A stretch of DNA of 64,000 bases, from the NCBI RefSeq assembly GCF_018070075.1, contig NZ_JAGPXE010000002.1, positions 248,001 through 312,000 of the forward strand, given 5' to 3'. The notes beneath the pieces are model-generated. The model was not told the DNA's origin and made no database searches. It saw nothing but the letters and a program-made list of their open reading frames with translations. This stretch comes from Saccharopolyspora endophytica. GTDB taxonomy: Bacteria; Actinomycetota; Actinomycetes; Mycobacteriales; Pseudonocardiaceae. This document shows, one piece after another, positions 56,926-64,000 of the stretch (position 1 is its first letter; each line of letters begins with the position of its first letter). The position numbers were made by a program, and so were the translations under genes.

Positions 56926-57944
56926 CAGTACAGGTCCAGCCAGGTGCCGACGCCCTGCTCCTTGGCGCGCTCGTAGACCGCGCCCGCGCAGGCGATGTCC
57001 TCCACGGCCATGCCCATCGGGTTGAGCACGATGATCTCGTCGTCATCGGTGCGCCCCGGCCGGGTGCCCGCCAAGATCTCGCCGAGCTCGGCGTGCAACT
57101 GCTCGCGGGAGAACGAGCCCTCCAGCACCAGCTGGTTGATGATCTTCTTCTCGCGGTTGCTCTGGTCCCAGTCGTCCACCACGACCTTGTCGGCCTTGAG
57201 GAAGACCTCCTTGTGCACGTCCATGATGGACACGTTGCACAGCAGCGCGCCGGGCTTGAGCCAGTCGGAGACGATGTAGGGCTCGCTGGTGACGGTGCAC
57301 GGAACGACCAGGTCACCGGCTCGCACGGCCTCTTCGGCGGTCTCGGTCACGTGGGCCTTGACCGACGGGTGCTCGCGGCCGATCCGCTCGGCCAGCGCGT
57401 GCGCGGCCTCCGGTCGCTGGTCGTGCAGGTGGACCTCCTGGATGCAGTCGAACTGCTCCAGCAGCGCCGTGATCTGGGTGCTGCCGATGAGGCCGCAGCC
57501 CACCAGCGCGACCTGGGAGAACCCGGCGCGGGCCAGGTGCCGGGCGGCCAGGCACGTCACGCCCGCGGTGCGCCAGGCGCTGATCAGGCTTCCTTCGAGC
57601 ACCGCCACCGGGTAGTTGCTCTCCGGGTCGTTGAGCACGATGACGGCGCTGGCGCGCTCCTTGCCGCGCTCGGCGGGGTTGTCGTGCTTGCTGCCGATCC
57701 ACTTGATGCCGGACAGCCCGGGATCTCCGACGTGCGCGGGCATCGCGATGATCCGGTCGGCGATGTGGCCCTGCTTGCCCGCCACCCGCAGGTACGGCTT
57801 GAGCGGCTGCACGGTCTTGCCCTCGGAGTGGGCGATCAACCCGGCGTTGAGCGCTTCCACGTAGAGCTCGGACGCCGCGCCGCCGACCGCTGCGATGTCG
57901 CTGCGGCTCAGGTAGAGCATCTGCGGGGATTCCTCGGTGGTCAC
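56925..57944 (-). CDS. sbnB: 2,3-diaminopropionate biosynthesis dehydrogenase, SbnB-like
   Basis: The 339-residue product belongs to the ornithine-cyclodeaminase/mu-crystallin family in its SbnB branch: KPYLRVAGKQGHIADRIIAMPAHVG, SGIKWIGSKHDNPAERGKERASAVIVLND, and the NAD site VALVGCGLIGSTQITALL. SbnB oxidatively cleaves N-(1-amino-1-carboxy-2-ethyl)-glutamate made by SbnA into L-2,3-diaminopropionate and 2-oxoglutarate, giving two siderophore precursors. It lies 31 nt after the sbnA-like gene. This branch also serves other diaminopropionate pathways (antibiotics such as viomycin or zwittermicin), so the call rests on the whole cluster. Confidence 0.92.
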   Translation of the reverse strand: MTTEESPQMLYLSRSDIAAVGGAASELYVEALNAGLIAHSEGKTVQPLKPYLRVAGKQGHIADRIIAMPAHVGDPGLSGIKWIGSKHDNPAERGKERASAVIVLNDPESNYPVAVLEGSLISAWRTAGVTCLAARHLARAGFSQVALVGCGLIGSTQITALLEQFDCIQEVHLHDQRPEAAHALAERIGREHPSVKAHVTETAEEAVRAGDLVVPCTVTSEPYIVSDWLKPGALLCNVSIMDVHKEVFLKADKVVVDDWDQSNREKKIINQLVLEGSFSREQLHAELGEILAGTRPGRTDDDEIIVLNPMGMAVEDIACAGAVYERAKEQGVGTWLDLY

Positions 57945-57975
57945 CGGTCTTCTCCTTCGTGTTGCGGTGTTCTGG

Positions 57976-58959
57976 TCAGTTCGAGCAGCGCCGGCGGGCG
58001 GCGTCGAACCAGTCGTCGTCGTAGATCAGGTCGAGGTAGCGGTCCCCGCGGTCCGGGAACACCGCCACCACCCGGCACGGGCGGGGGAGTCGCGGCAGCG
58101 TGCGCTGCACGGCGGCGACCACCGCTCCGGTCGACCCGCCGGCGAAGATCCCTTCGGTGGCGAGCAGTTCGCGGCAGCCCACGGCGGCCTCGAAGTCGTT
58201 GACGTGCACCACTTCGTCGATCTCGTCGGGGCTGAACAGCTCCGGGACCCGGCTCGCGCCGATGCCCGGCACGTCGCGCTGCCCGGGCGGGCCGCCGAAG
58301 ATCACCGAGCCGACGGCGTCCACCGCGACCACCCGCATCTCGGGGAAGTCCTCGCGCAGTCGCCGCGAGCAGCCCAGCAGGCTGCCGGTGGTGCTGACGG
58401 CCCCGAACAGGTAGGTGGGCGGTCCGTCGAGCTGACGGCTCAGCTCGTCGCCGGTGCCGTAGTAGTGGGCCTGCCAGTTGCGGTCGTTGGCGTACTGGTT
58501 GATCCAGATCGCCCCGGGCGAGTTCGCCACGATCTCCTGCACGCGCAGGATCCGGGTGTGCAGGTAGCCGCCGGTCTCGTCCGGCTGGTCGACCATCTCC
58601 ACCTCCGCGCCCAGGTGCCGGAGGATCGCGACGTTGGCGGGCACGGCCTTGGGGTCCAGCACGCAGGTGAACCGCAGCCCGTGGATGCGTGCGGCGATGG
58701 CCAGCGCGATCCCGAAGTTGCCGGAGCTGCTCTCCACCAGGTGGGTTCCGTGCTTGATCGAGCCGTTGCGCAGACCTGATTCGACGATGTGCCGTGCGGA
58801 CCGGTCTTTCATGCTCCCGCCGGGGTTCATGAGTTCGAGCTTCGCGATCACCTCGACATCGGATTGAGGGAAAAGCCGGTTCATCGCGACAGCAGGAGTG
58901 TTTCCCACGCATTCGAGAACCGACCCGATTACGGATTCGGTCTGGGTGTCGACGGCCAC
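57976..58959 (-). CDS. sbnA: PLP-dependent ACEGA synthase, SbnA-like
   Basis: The 327-residue product is a cysteine-synthase-like fold-II PLP enzyme: IGSVLECVGNTPAVAMNRLFP, the Schiff-base Lys51 in NPGGSMKDRSARH, SSSGNFGIALAIAA (substrate/PLP loop) and FGAVSTTGSLLGC (phosphate loop). SbnA condenses O-phospho-L-serine with glutamate. It is the first gene of the eight-gene operon and starts with a GTG after AGGAG. A DtxR/IdeR-type box lies 53 nt upstream. The pairing with an SbnB-like gene distinguishes it from ordinary cysteine synthases. Confidence 0.92.
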   Translation of the reverse strand: MAVDTQTESVIGSVLECVGNTPAVAMNRLFPQSDVEVIAKLELMNPGGSMKDRSARHIVESGLRNGSIKHGTHLVESSSGNFGIALAIAARIHGLRFTCVLDPKAVPANVAILRHLGAEVEMVDQPDETGGYLHTRILRVQEIVANSPGAIWINQYANDRNWQAHYYGTGDELSRQLDGPPTYLFGAVSTTGSLLGCSRRLREDFPEMRVVAVDAVGSVIFGGPPGQRDVPGIGASRVPELFSPDEIDEVVHVNDFEAAVGCRELLATEGIFAGGSTGAVVAAVQRTLPRLPRPCRVVAVFPDRGDRYLDLIYDDDWFDAARRRCSN

Positions 58960-59012
58960 GTTTCTCCTCAGATCGACGACCGAAAGGCACAGCTACGAGC
59001 GGAAACGCTAAC

Positions 59013-59031
59013 AAAGGCAAGGCTAACTTAA
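59013..59031. promoter_or_regulatory. IdeR/DmdR-type iron box of the siderophore operon
   Basis: AAAGGCAAGGCTAACTTAA matches the 19-bp actinobacterial iron-box consensus TTAGGTTAGGCTAACCTAA at 14 positions, including the central AGGCTAAC. It lies 53 nt upstream of the sbnA-like start, over or near its promoter. Iron-loaded IdeR would repress the operon here. Confidence 0.75.
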
Positions 59032-59326
59032 CAGGATTGATCTGCGAGAGCCAGCGCACATCGGGGTGGCGCAAGCGGTTGCGGATCCTCCGTTGCGAAA
59101 ATTTCCGAACCCCCTTTTCGGGGATTCTGAGCAGCGCTTATCCGGTGCTTTAGGCGTAAAAGCGGAACGAATTGATCCGGATCTTCGGCGAACTGGATTC
59201 GAATGCTCCGAATGGGTGGAGAATTCGGCGTTGACCGCCGAAGAGCGCCCCGAGGGGGCCGGGCTCCCCGTTGCGACGTTCGCTGGGTCAGGATCGGGGG
59301 AGACCCGAGTGGACCTGGAGCGATGA

Positions 59327-60610
59327 ATGCCGGAGACGTTGTCCGTGGAGCTGGCCTACGGCAGGACGGGGCTCACCGTCGAGCTGCCGTCCGAGCGCAC
59401 GACCGTGGTGGCGCCCGCCCATCCGCCTGCGGCGCCCGACGCGGCGGCGGCGCTGCGCCGAGCGCTCGCCGAACCGGTCGCAGGCCCGCCGCTGCGCGAG
59501 CGGGTGCGGGCCGGGCAGCGGATCGCGGTGTCGCTCTGCGACGCGACCCGGCCGCAGCCCCGCGAGGCGATGGTGCGCGCCCTGCTCGCCGAGCTGGAGG
59601 GCATCGCGACGCGGGAGGACTTCACGCTGCTCGTGGCCACCGGGACGCACCGCGGCAACACCGATTCCGAGCTGCGGGCGATGCTCGGCGACGAGCTCGT
59701 CGACACCACGCGCATCATCAACCACGACTGCCGGGACCCCGAAGTCCTCTGCGCGATGGGGACTTTCGGCGACGGAGTGCCCGTGTCGCTCAACCGGCAC
59801 TGGGTGGAGGCCGACGTCCGGATCACCACCGGCTTCGTCGAACCGCACTTCTTCGCCGGCTTCAGCGGCGGCCCCAAGCTCGTCGCCCCGGGTCTGGCCG
59901 GACTGGACACCGTGCTCACGCTGCACGACGCGGCGCGCATCGCCAGCCCGCAGGCGACCTGGGCGGTCTGCGAGGGCAACCCGGTCCACGACGACGTCCG
60001 CGCCATCGCTGCGGGCACCGGCGTGGACTTTGCCTTCGACGTGGTGCTCAACCGCGAGCAGCGGATCGTCGAGGCCTTCGGCGGAGACCTGCTCCCGATG
60101 CACGCCGCCGCCCGAGAGGTGGTGCGCGAGCTGTCGATGCGGCCGGTTCCGCAGCGCTACGACGTCGTGGTCACCACCAACTCCGGGTATCCGCTCGACC
60201 AGAACGTCTACCAGGCGGTCAAGGGCATGACCGCCGCCGCGACCGTCGTCAAGCCGGGCGGGCTGATCATCTGCGCCGCCGAGTGCAGCGACGGCTTCCC
60301 CGATCACGGCTCGTTCCGCGAAGTCCTGGCCTCCGAACCCACGCCGGAGGCGCTGCTGCGCACCATCTCCGGGAGGACGGAGACCGTTCCGGACCAGTGG
60401 CAGGTGCAGATCCTCGCCCGCGTGCTCGCCACCGCCCGCGTCGGTGTGCACACCACCAACCTCACCGATGCGCAGCTCCGCATGGCCCACCTCTACCGGG
60501 TCGACGACATCGCCACCGCGGTCGCGGAGGAGCTCGCCGCGAAGGGCCCGCAGGCCCGCGTCTGCGTCCTTCCCGAAGGGCCGCAAACCATCCCGTACGT
60601 CGAGGGCTGA
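59327..60610 (+). CDS. larA: Nickel-pincer lactate racemase family protein (LarA)
   Basis: The 427-residue product matches LarA in length (about 425) and at the key positions of the Lactobacillus enzyme: Arg75 (CDATR), His108 (GTHRG), His174 (EPHFF), Lys184 (GGPK, the covalent pincer-cofactor Lys) and His200 (LTLHD, nickel ligand). It thus should bind the nickel-pincer nucleotide and interconvert 2-hydroxy-acid stereoisomers, though the substrate may differ from lactate. The ATG at 59327 follows CTGGAG. It is divergent from the siderophore operon. LarB, LarC and LarE, needed for the cofactor, are not in the window. Confidence 0.9.
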   Translation: MPETLSVELAYGRTGLTVELPSERTTVVAPAHPPAAPDAAAALRRALAEPVAGPPLRERVRAGQRIAVSLCDATRPQPREAMVRALLAELEGIATREDFTLLVATGTHRGNTDSELRAMLGDELVDTTRIINHDCRDPEVLCAMGTFGDGVPVSLNRHWVEADVRITTGFVEPHFFAGFSGGPKLVAPGLAGLDTVLTLHDAARIASPQATWAVCEGNPVHDDVRAIAAGTGVDFAFDVVLNREQRIVEAFGGDLLPMHAAAREVVRELSMRPVPQRYDVVVTTNSGYPLDQNVYQAVKGMTAAATVVKPGGLIICAAECSDGFPDHGSFREVLASEPTPEALLRTISGRTETVPDQWQVQILARVLATARVGVHTTNLTDAQLRMAHLYRVDDIATAVAEELAAKGPQARVCVLPEGPQTIPYVEG

Positions 60611-60615
60611 CCGCG

Positions 60616-61773
60616 TCAGATCATGTCGGTGATGTTCGGCTCCACGCCCAGCAGCGCGCGGCCGAAGACCTCCGCGCACGACGCCGGATTGGCCACGGCG
60701 TGCCGGGACGCGGTGTGGATGTCGCGCACGAGGGCCTGCAGCGGGCTCGTCTCGGCGAACGCCGCGGCGCCGTGCGCGGTGACGAGCTCGTCGACCGCCT
60801 CCCGGCACAGCTGGGCGGCATGTCCGGTGTGCTGGCGGATCCTGGCCCGGGTGAGGTCGTCGGGGAAGGTTCCGGCGTCGGCGTGGCCGTCGACGACGGA
60901 GGCGGAGTTCTCCGCGATCAGCCGCGCCAGGTCGATCTTCATCGACGCGTCGGCGACGGCCAGCTGGAACGCCGTGGAGTCGCGCTGGCGCTCGTAGTGG
61001 GTGAACGCGATGCCCTTGCTGTCGGCACCTGCGACGACGTGGTCCAGCGCGGCGCAGGCCATCCCGAGGTAGGGCGCGATCATGTACGTGGCCAGCGTGG
61101 ACATCAGCGCCGAGCGGTAGCGCGACTCCGCCGGACGTCCCGCCGGGTACCGGCCGCGGATGGCCGAGGAGAAGCGCAGGACCCGGTGCTCGGGGACGAA
61201 CAGGTCGCTCCCGACGAGCAGGTTGCTGCCGGTGGCCCGCATGCCGGTGGTGAACCAGGTGTCCTCGACGGTCAGTTCGGCCATCGGGACCAGCGCGAGG
61301 GACGCTTCGCCGTCGACGCCGGGGAACCCGATCATCGCCCACTGCGAGTGCAGGCACCCGGAGGCCGGGCCCCAGCGCCCGGTCAGCAGCCACCCGCCGT
61401 CGACCGCCCGCGCCGTGGACTTCGGTGCGAGCACGGTGCACACGCGGGTGTCGGGGCCGTCGGCGTAGACCTCCTCCTGCCCCAGCGGCGGGAACATCCC
61501 GCTCAGGAACGCGCCGGAGCCGAGGATCATCACCACCCATCCGGCGGAGGGATCGGCCTTCGCGACCTCGCACGTCGCCTCGATGGCGGTGCGCAGCGAG
61601 CACTCCCCGCCGCCGAAGCGCGCGGGCACCAGCGCCCGCATCACTCCGGTGCCGACGAGGCAGGAGACCGTCTCGTCGCTGAGCCTGCGCTCCCGGTCGT
61701 TGTTCTCGCGGTTGCCCGCGAGCAGCGGGTGGGCTTCGGTGACGAGACGCAGGACATCCGTGGGTGCGGTCAC
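60616..61773 (-). CDS. Acyl-CoA-dehydrogenase-fold flavoprotein (monooxygenase-like)
   Basis: The 385-residue product has the acyl-CoA dehydrogenase fold of the HsaA/DszC-like branch: RALVPARFGGGECSLRTAIEATCEVAKADPSAGWVVMILGS near the start, DGGWLLTGRWGPASGCLHSQWAMIGF, and VEDTWFTTGMRATGSNLLVGSDLFVPEHRVLRF. This branch more often acts as flavin-dependent hydroxylase or oxidase using reduced flavin from a partner. GGAGGAG precedes the GTG at 61773. It is convergent with larA (5-nt gap). Substrate unknown. Confidence 0.88.
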   Translation of the reverse strand: MTAPTDVLRLVTEAHPLLAGNRENNDRERRLSDETVSCLVGTGVMRALVPARFGGGECSLRTAIEATCEVAKADPSAGWVVMILGSGAFLSGMFPPLGQEEVYADGPDTRVCTVLAPKSTARAVDGGWLLTGRWGPASGCLHSQWAMIGFPGVDGEASLALVPMAELTVEDTWFTTGMRATGSNLLVGSDLFVPEHRVLRFSSAIRGRYPAGRPAESRYRSALMSTLATYMIAPYLGMACAALDHVVAGADSKGIAFTHYERQRDSTAFQLAVADASMKIDLARLIAENSASVVDGHADAGTFPDDLTRARIRQHTGHAAQLCREAVDELVTAHGAAAFAETSPLQALVRDIHTASRHAVANPASCAEVFGRALLGVEPNITDMI

Positions 61774-62035
61774 GTGGTCTCCTCCGCGTGCGGCGCCGTC
61801 ATGAGGTTCGAGGACGCGCTCGGACGCCGAGGCGCACCCGCTCCAGCACACCGCAGATGCTACCGCCGCAGACGACGGCAGTGATCGAGAGACCGACGCA
61901 GCCATCCGCCCCCGTTCGACGCGAGGCCCCGCCAGCGGCGGTTTGTGGTCCGACCGACCCATGATCAAGGCCGGTTCCCGGACAGTTCAGACCCAAGTCG
62001 CCCCCACCGAGGTCCCCGACGGCGACCCCATCCCC

Positions 62036-62051
62036 GATTTCAGTGGAAATC
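62036..62051. repeat. Single copy of the dispersed palindromic repeat
   Basis: GATTTCAGTGGAAATC is the exact reverse complement of the element at 19864-19879 in the three-copy cluster. Two such exact 16-mers 42 kb apart in non-coding DNA are unlikely by chance and indicate a dispersed repeat family. Confidence 0.75.
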
Positions 62052-62082
62052 CGGTACCCGAGCTCCATGGACATCCAGGTGA

Positions 62083-62097
62083 TGACAATGGTTGTCA
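62083..62097. promoter_or_regulatory. Zur-box-like palindrome upstream of rpmJ
   Basis: TGACAA-TGG-TTGTCA is a perfect 6-bp inverted repeat with 3-nt spacer, 48 bp before the GTG of the zinc-free L36 gene, followed by TTTCGTTAGGCT. Actinobacterial Zur sites have the form TGAAAA-nnn-TTTTCA or TGACAATnATTTTCA, and zinc-independent ribosomal protein genes are classic Zur targets. Confidence 0.65.
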
Positions 62098-62145
62098 TTT
62101 TCGTTAGGCTGAGGCGCATCGCCCGAGAGGAAAGGTCGTGGAACG

Positions 62146-62268
62146 GTGAAGGTGCGCAAGTCGTTGAGGTCGTTGAAGCAGAAGCCCGGGGCTCAGGTGA
62201 TCCGCCGGCACGGCAAGACCTTCGTGATCAACAAGAAGAACCCGCGCTACAAGGCCCGCCAGGGCTGA
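62146..62268 (+). CDS. rpmJ: Ribosomal protein L36, zinc-independent (C-minus) paralogue
   Basis: This 40-residue protein reads [20 protein letters not shown] followed by [20 protein letters not shown], the second-type L36 without the C-x2-C...C...H zinc ribbon. No cysteine is present. Bacteria induce such paralogues when zinc is scarce so that zinc-holding ribosomal proteins can be replaced. GAGAGGAAAGG lies ahead of the GTG. A Zur-like palindrome upstream supports zinc control. It is followed after 13 nt by a methyltransferase gene. Confidence 0.92.
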   Translation: MKVRKSLRSLKQKPGAQVIRRHGKTFVINKKNPRYKARQG

Positions 62269-62281
62269 AGGAGGGACGGCC

Positions 62282-63088
62282 ATGGCGCGACAGGGCGAGG
62301 TCGGCACGCGGGACGCGTTCGACGCCGCTGCGGCGGACTTCGCCGCTCTCGGCCGTCACCTCTGGGAGCCGGTGGGTGCGGACGCGGTGTCGGTCGCCGG
62401 CCCGCAGCCGGGTGAGCGGGTCCTCGACGCCTGCTGCGGTACGGGCGCCTCCGCGGTCCCGTCGGCCCGGCAGGTCGGCCCCGGAGGGCTCGTCGACGCG
62501 GTCGACGTCTCCGGCCCGATGATCGCCGAGCTGCGCGAACGGGCCGCCGGGCTGCCGCAGCTGCACGCTCACGAAGCCGACGTCACCAGCTGGGGCGGCG
62601 CGGGGTACGACCTCGTCCAGTCGGCGCTGGGCATCTTCTTCTTCCCGGACATGGAAGCCGGAACCAGGCACCTCATCGGCACGGCCAGGTCGGGAGGCCG
62701 GGTCGCGTTCACGATCTGGCGTCGCGGCGCGATGGACCCGGCGGGAAGGCAGCTCGCCCTCGCCGTCGCGGAGGTGACCGGTGCCGAGCAGCCCGGCGAG
62801 CGGCCGAAGCGCCCGGGCGACCGCATCAACCAGCCGGACACGTTCGCCGCCTGGCTGAACGACCTCGGTCTGTCCGAAGTGGACGTCACGGTCCACGAGC
62901 GCGCCCTGCCGATGACACCCGAGATCGCCTGGCTGCTCGTCCTCGGCTCCGGCTACCGGGGAGTCCTCGGCGGCCTCGATCCGGATCAGGTCGCCCGAGT
63001 CCGGGACCGCTACCTCGCCCGCCTCGACGAGGTGGGCCTGACCGAGCTCGACGCCACCACCCTCGTCGGCACCGGCATCGCCCGCTAG
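62282..63088 (+). CDS. Class I SAM-dependent methyltransferase linked to rpmJ
   Basis: The 268-residue product has the SAM site RVLDACCGTGASAVPSA (about 47-63), VDAVDVSGPMIAELRERAA and FFFPDMEAGTRHLIGTARSGGRVAFTIWRRG. It is a general small-molecule or quinone-type methyltransferase. It starts 13 nt after the L36 gene with GAAGGAGGGA between them, so both are likely co-transcribed from the Zur-controlled promoter. A role in zinc limitation is possible only by linkage. Confidence 0.88.
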   Translation: MARQGEVGTRDAFDAAAADFAALGRHLWEPVGADAVSVAGPQPGERVLDACCGTGASAVPSARQVGPGGLVDAVDVSGPMIAELRERAAGLPQLHAHEADVTSWGGAGYDLVQSALGIFFFPDMEAGTRHLIGTARSGGRVAFTIWRRGAMDPAGRQLALAVAEVTGAEQPGERPKRPGDRINQPDTFAAWLNDLGLSEVDVTVHERALPMTPEIAWLLVLGSGYRGVLGGLDPDQVARVRDRYLARLDEVGLTELDATTLVGTGIAR

Positions 63089-63310
63089 TCACACCACATC
63101 GCGAACCGCCCGAACCACAGCATCAGCCCTGCTCCAGACCATGTCCGAATGCCCCGCATCATCCAACCGACGAACCTCGCCCCGGGGCATCGCAGCGGCG
63201 AGATCGCCGTAGAGACGATGCTTGACCTGCCCTGACCTGGCGGCTGCTTTGCGCGCTTCGGGTGGCTGCCTCGCGTTGACCAGCGATCGCTCGTGGTCGT
63301 CGGTGGGGGA
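63089..63310 (-). pseudogene. Remnant of an alpha/beta-hydrolase (C-terminus only)
   Basis: On the minus strand a frame ending at TGA 63089-63091 reads HRLYGDLAAAMPRGEVRRLD and then DAGHSDMVWSRADAVVRAVR before DVV. The DAGHSDM segment is the classical C-terminal catalytic His block of alpha/beta-hydrolases. Upstream the frame continues to about 63310 with no plausible start, nucleophile elbow or N-terminal half. It looks like a decayed gene that lost its front part. The exact upper border is uncertain. Confidence 0.6.
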
Positions 63311-63354
63311 ACGTGCCGTTGTGGTTGGTGACGTTGTGGTGTTCCGGGTGTTAA

Positions 63355-63370
63355 CTTAGCGATCGATAAG
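63355..63370. promoter_or_regulatory. Near-palindrome before the enoyl-CoA hydratase gene
   Basis: CTTAGCGATCGATAAG has 4-bp outer arms and a CGATCG core and sits 25 bp before the GTG at 63396. It may be an operator for a TetR-type fatty-acid regulator, but the evidence is only its symmetry and position. Confidence 0.35.
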
Positions 63371-63395
63371 TGCATCGGAGTTCGGTGGAGGGCGT

Positions 63396-64000
63396 GTGAG
63401 CACAGTGGACAGTGACACCGTTCTGGTGGAGCAGCGTGGGCCCGTGCTGACGCTGACGCTGAACCGGCCGCAGCGCAAGAACGCCATCGACCCGCCGACC
63501 TGGGGTGCGCTCCACGAGGCGTTGCGCGGCGCGGAGCTGGACGACGCCGTGCGGGCCGTGGTGCTGACCGGAGCCGGTGGCGACTTCTGCGCCGGTGCCG
63601 ACCTCTCCGCCGACCGGGGCGGGCATCCGCTCAGCCGCATGCACCGGATCAACGACGTGGCGCTGACGCTGCACGAGCTGTCCAAGCCGGTGATCGCCAA
63701 GGTGCGCGGGGTCGCGGTGGGGGCGGGCTGGAACCTGGCGCTGGGCTGCGACCTGGTGGTCTCCGCCCCGGACGCCCGGTACTCCCAGATCTTCGCCAAG
63801 CGCGGCCTGTCGCTGGACTTCGGCGGCTCCTGGCTGCTGCCTCGCCTGGTCGGTCTGCAGCAGGCCAAGCGGCTGGCGCTGCTCGGCGAGATCATCGGCG
63901 CCGAGGAGGCCCGCGAGCTCGGGCTGGTGACCTGGGTGAAGGCCGACGACGAGCTGGACGGCTTCGTCGACGAGCTCGCCGACAGGCTCGCCGGTGGGGC
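63396..64000 (+). CDS. Enoyl-CoA hydratase/isomerase family protein, 3' end outside window
   Basis: A GTG after GGAGGGC opens a frame that runs to the end of the window (201 codons). The crotonase fold is clear: GPVLTLTLNRPQRKNAID at the start, VLTGAGGDFCAGADLSADR (oxyanion-hole block) and KVRGVAVGAGWNLALGCDLVVSAPDARYSQIF. Members hydrate or isomerise enoyl-CoA esters in fatty-acid or aromatic breakdown. About 60 residues are expected beyond the window. The substrate is unknown. Confidence 0.9.
   Translation, partial: MSTVDSDTVLVEQRGPVLTLTLNRPQRKNAIDPPTWGALHEALRGAELDDAVRAVVLTGAGGDFCAGADLSADRGGHPLSRMHRINDVALTLHELSKPVIAKVRGVAVGAGWNLALGCDLVVSAPDARYSQIFAKRGLSLDFGGSWLLPRLVGLQQAKRLALLGEIIGAEEARELGLVTWVKADDELDGFVDELADRLAGG

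Larger units (their letters stand above)
61774..62145. other. Divergent region holding a repeat copy and a Zur-like site
   Basis: The first 220 bp show no gene or strong signal. The last part holds the GATTTCAGTGGAAATC repeat (62036-62051) and the TGACAA-TGG-TTGTCA palindrome (62083-62097) ahead of the L36 gene. An overlapping minus-strand ORF lacks coding character. Confidence 0.5.

Noticed and set aside
59066..59326. An 86-codon plus-strand ORF ending directly before larA
   Set aside because: It has mixed third-position composition, covers the likely larA promoter region, and shows no recognisable protein family. It could only be rescued by conservation.
61799..62119. A 106-codon minus-strand ORF over the repeat and Zur-like site
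   Set aside because: It is formed mainly by non-coding and regulatory sequence and lacks coding bias.

Overview
The window is 64 kb of GC-rich DNA with strong G/C bias at third codon positions, many GTG and a few TTG starts, and 1-8 nt stop/start overlaps inside operons. Together with the families present (two DUF574/PF04672 methyltransferases, a mycofactocin-coupled SDR, an F420/deazaflavin-type small oxidoreductase, DUF5997, a cysteine-rich-type actinobacterial leader peptide, an IdeR-type and a Zur-type operator), this points to a chromosomal piece of a mycelial actinomycete. A member of the Pseudonocardiales such as Saccharopolyspora is my best guess, but the assignment is inference. I see no tRNA, rRNA, CRISPR array, insertion sequence or phage module.

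Layout. 1-6.6 kb: the end of a luciferase-like oxidoreductase, a PspC protein, a coiled-coil protein, an atypical Nramp-like transporter and a two-gene molybdenum hydroxylase with a Tat signal. 6.8-11.2 kb: a compact operon of an XRE regulator, a TIR-domain protein, a P-loop ATPase and a small membrane protein, which looks like an NLR-type immune or cell-death system. 11.3-17 kb: a SorC-regulated sugar/polyol ABC importer with a zinc dehydrogenase. 17-22 kb: FHA protein, universal stress protein, MHS-type transporter, and an SsuD sulfonate monooxygenase behind a Cys-containing leader peptide. 22-29.5 kb: LCP cell-wall ligase, formylglycine-generating enzyme, PepSY protein, DHA2 exporter, and a MarR/cupin pair sharing an operator. 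29.5-34 kb: two near-identical AurF-like diiron oxygenases around a TetR gene, one coupled to a ferredoxin-reductase. 34-48 kb: mixed metabolism, a gene-poor stretch of about 0.9 kb (36.9-37.8 kb), secreted proteins, a GH25 lysozyme, two DUF574 methyltransferases and a sulfatase that is a plausible substrate of the formylglycine enzyme.

48.8-59 kb is the most striking region: eight overlapping genes whose products and order match the staphylococcal staphyloferrin B operon sbnABCDEFGH. It encodes synthesis of L-2,3-diaminopropionate (SbnA, SbnB), a dedicated citrate synthase (SbnG), a PLP decarboxylase (SbnH), three NIS synthetases (SbnC, SbnE, SbnF) and an exporter (SbnD). An IdeR/DtxR-type iron box lies 53 nt before the first start codon. 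No sbnI-like kinase and no siderophore receptor are in the window. 59.3-64 kb: a LarA-family lactate racemase, an acyl-CoA-dehydrogenase-like flavoprotein, a zinc-independent L36 ribosomal protein behind a Zur-like palindrome, a methyltransferase, a decayed alpha/beta-hydrolase and the start of an enoyl-CoA hydratase.

Two systems deserve most attention: the complete sbn-like operon in a GC-rich actinomycete, and the TIR/ATPase pair, in which the end of the TIR protein and the start of the ATPase share a short H-[ST]-G-[ST]-G-[DN]-x-[FY]-N motif suggestive of homotypic (amyloid-like) signalling.
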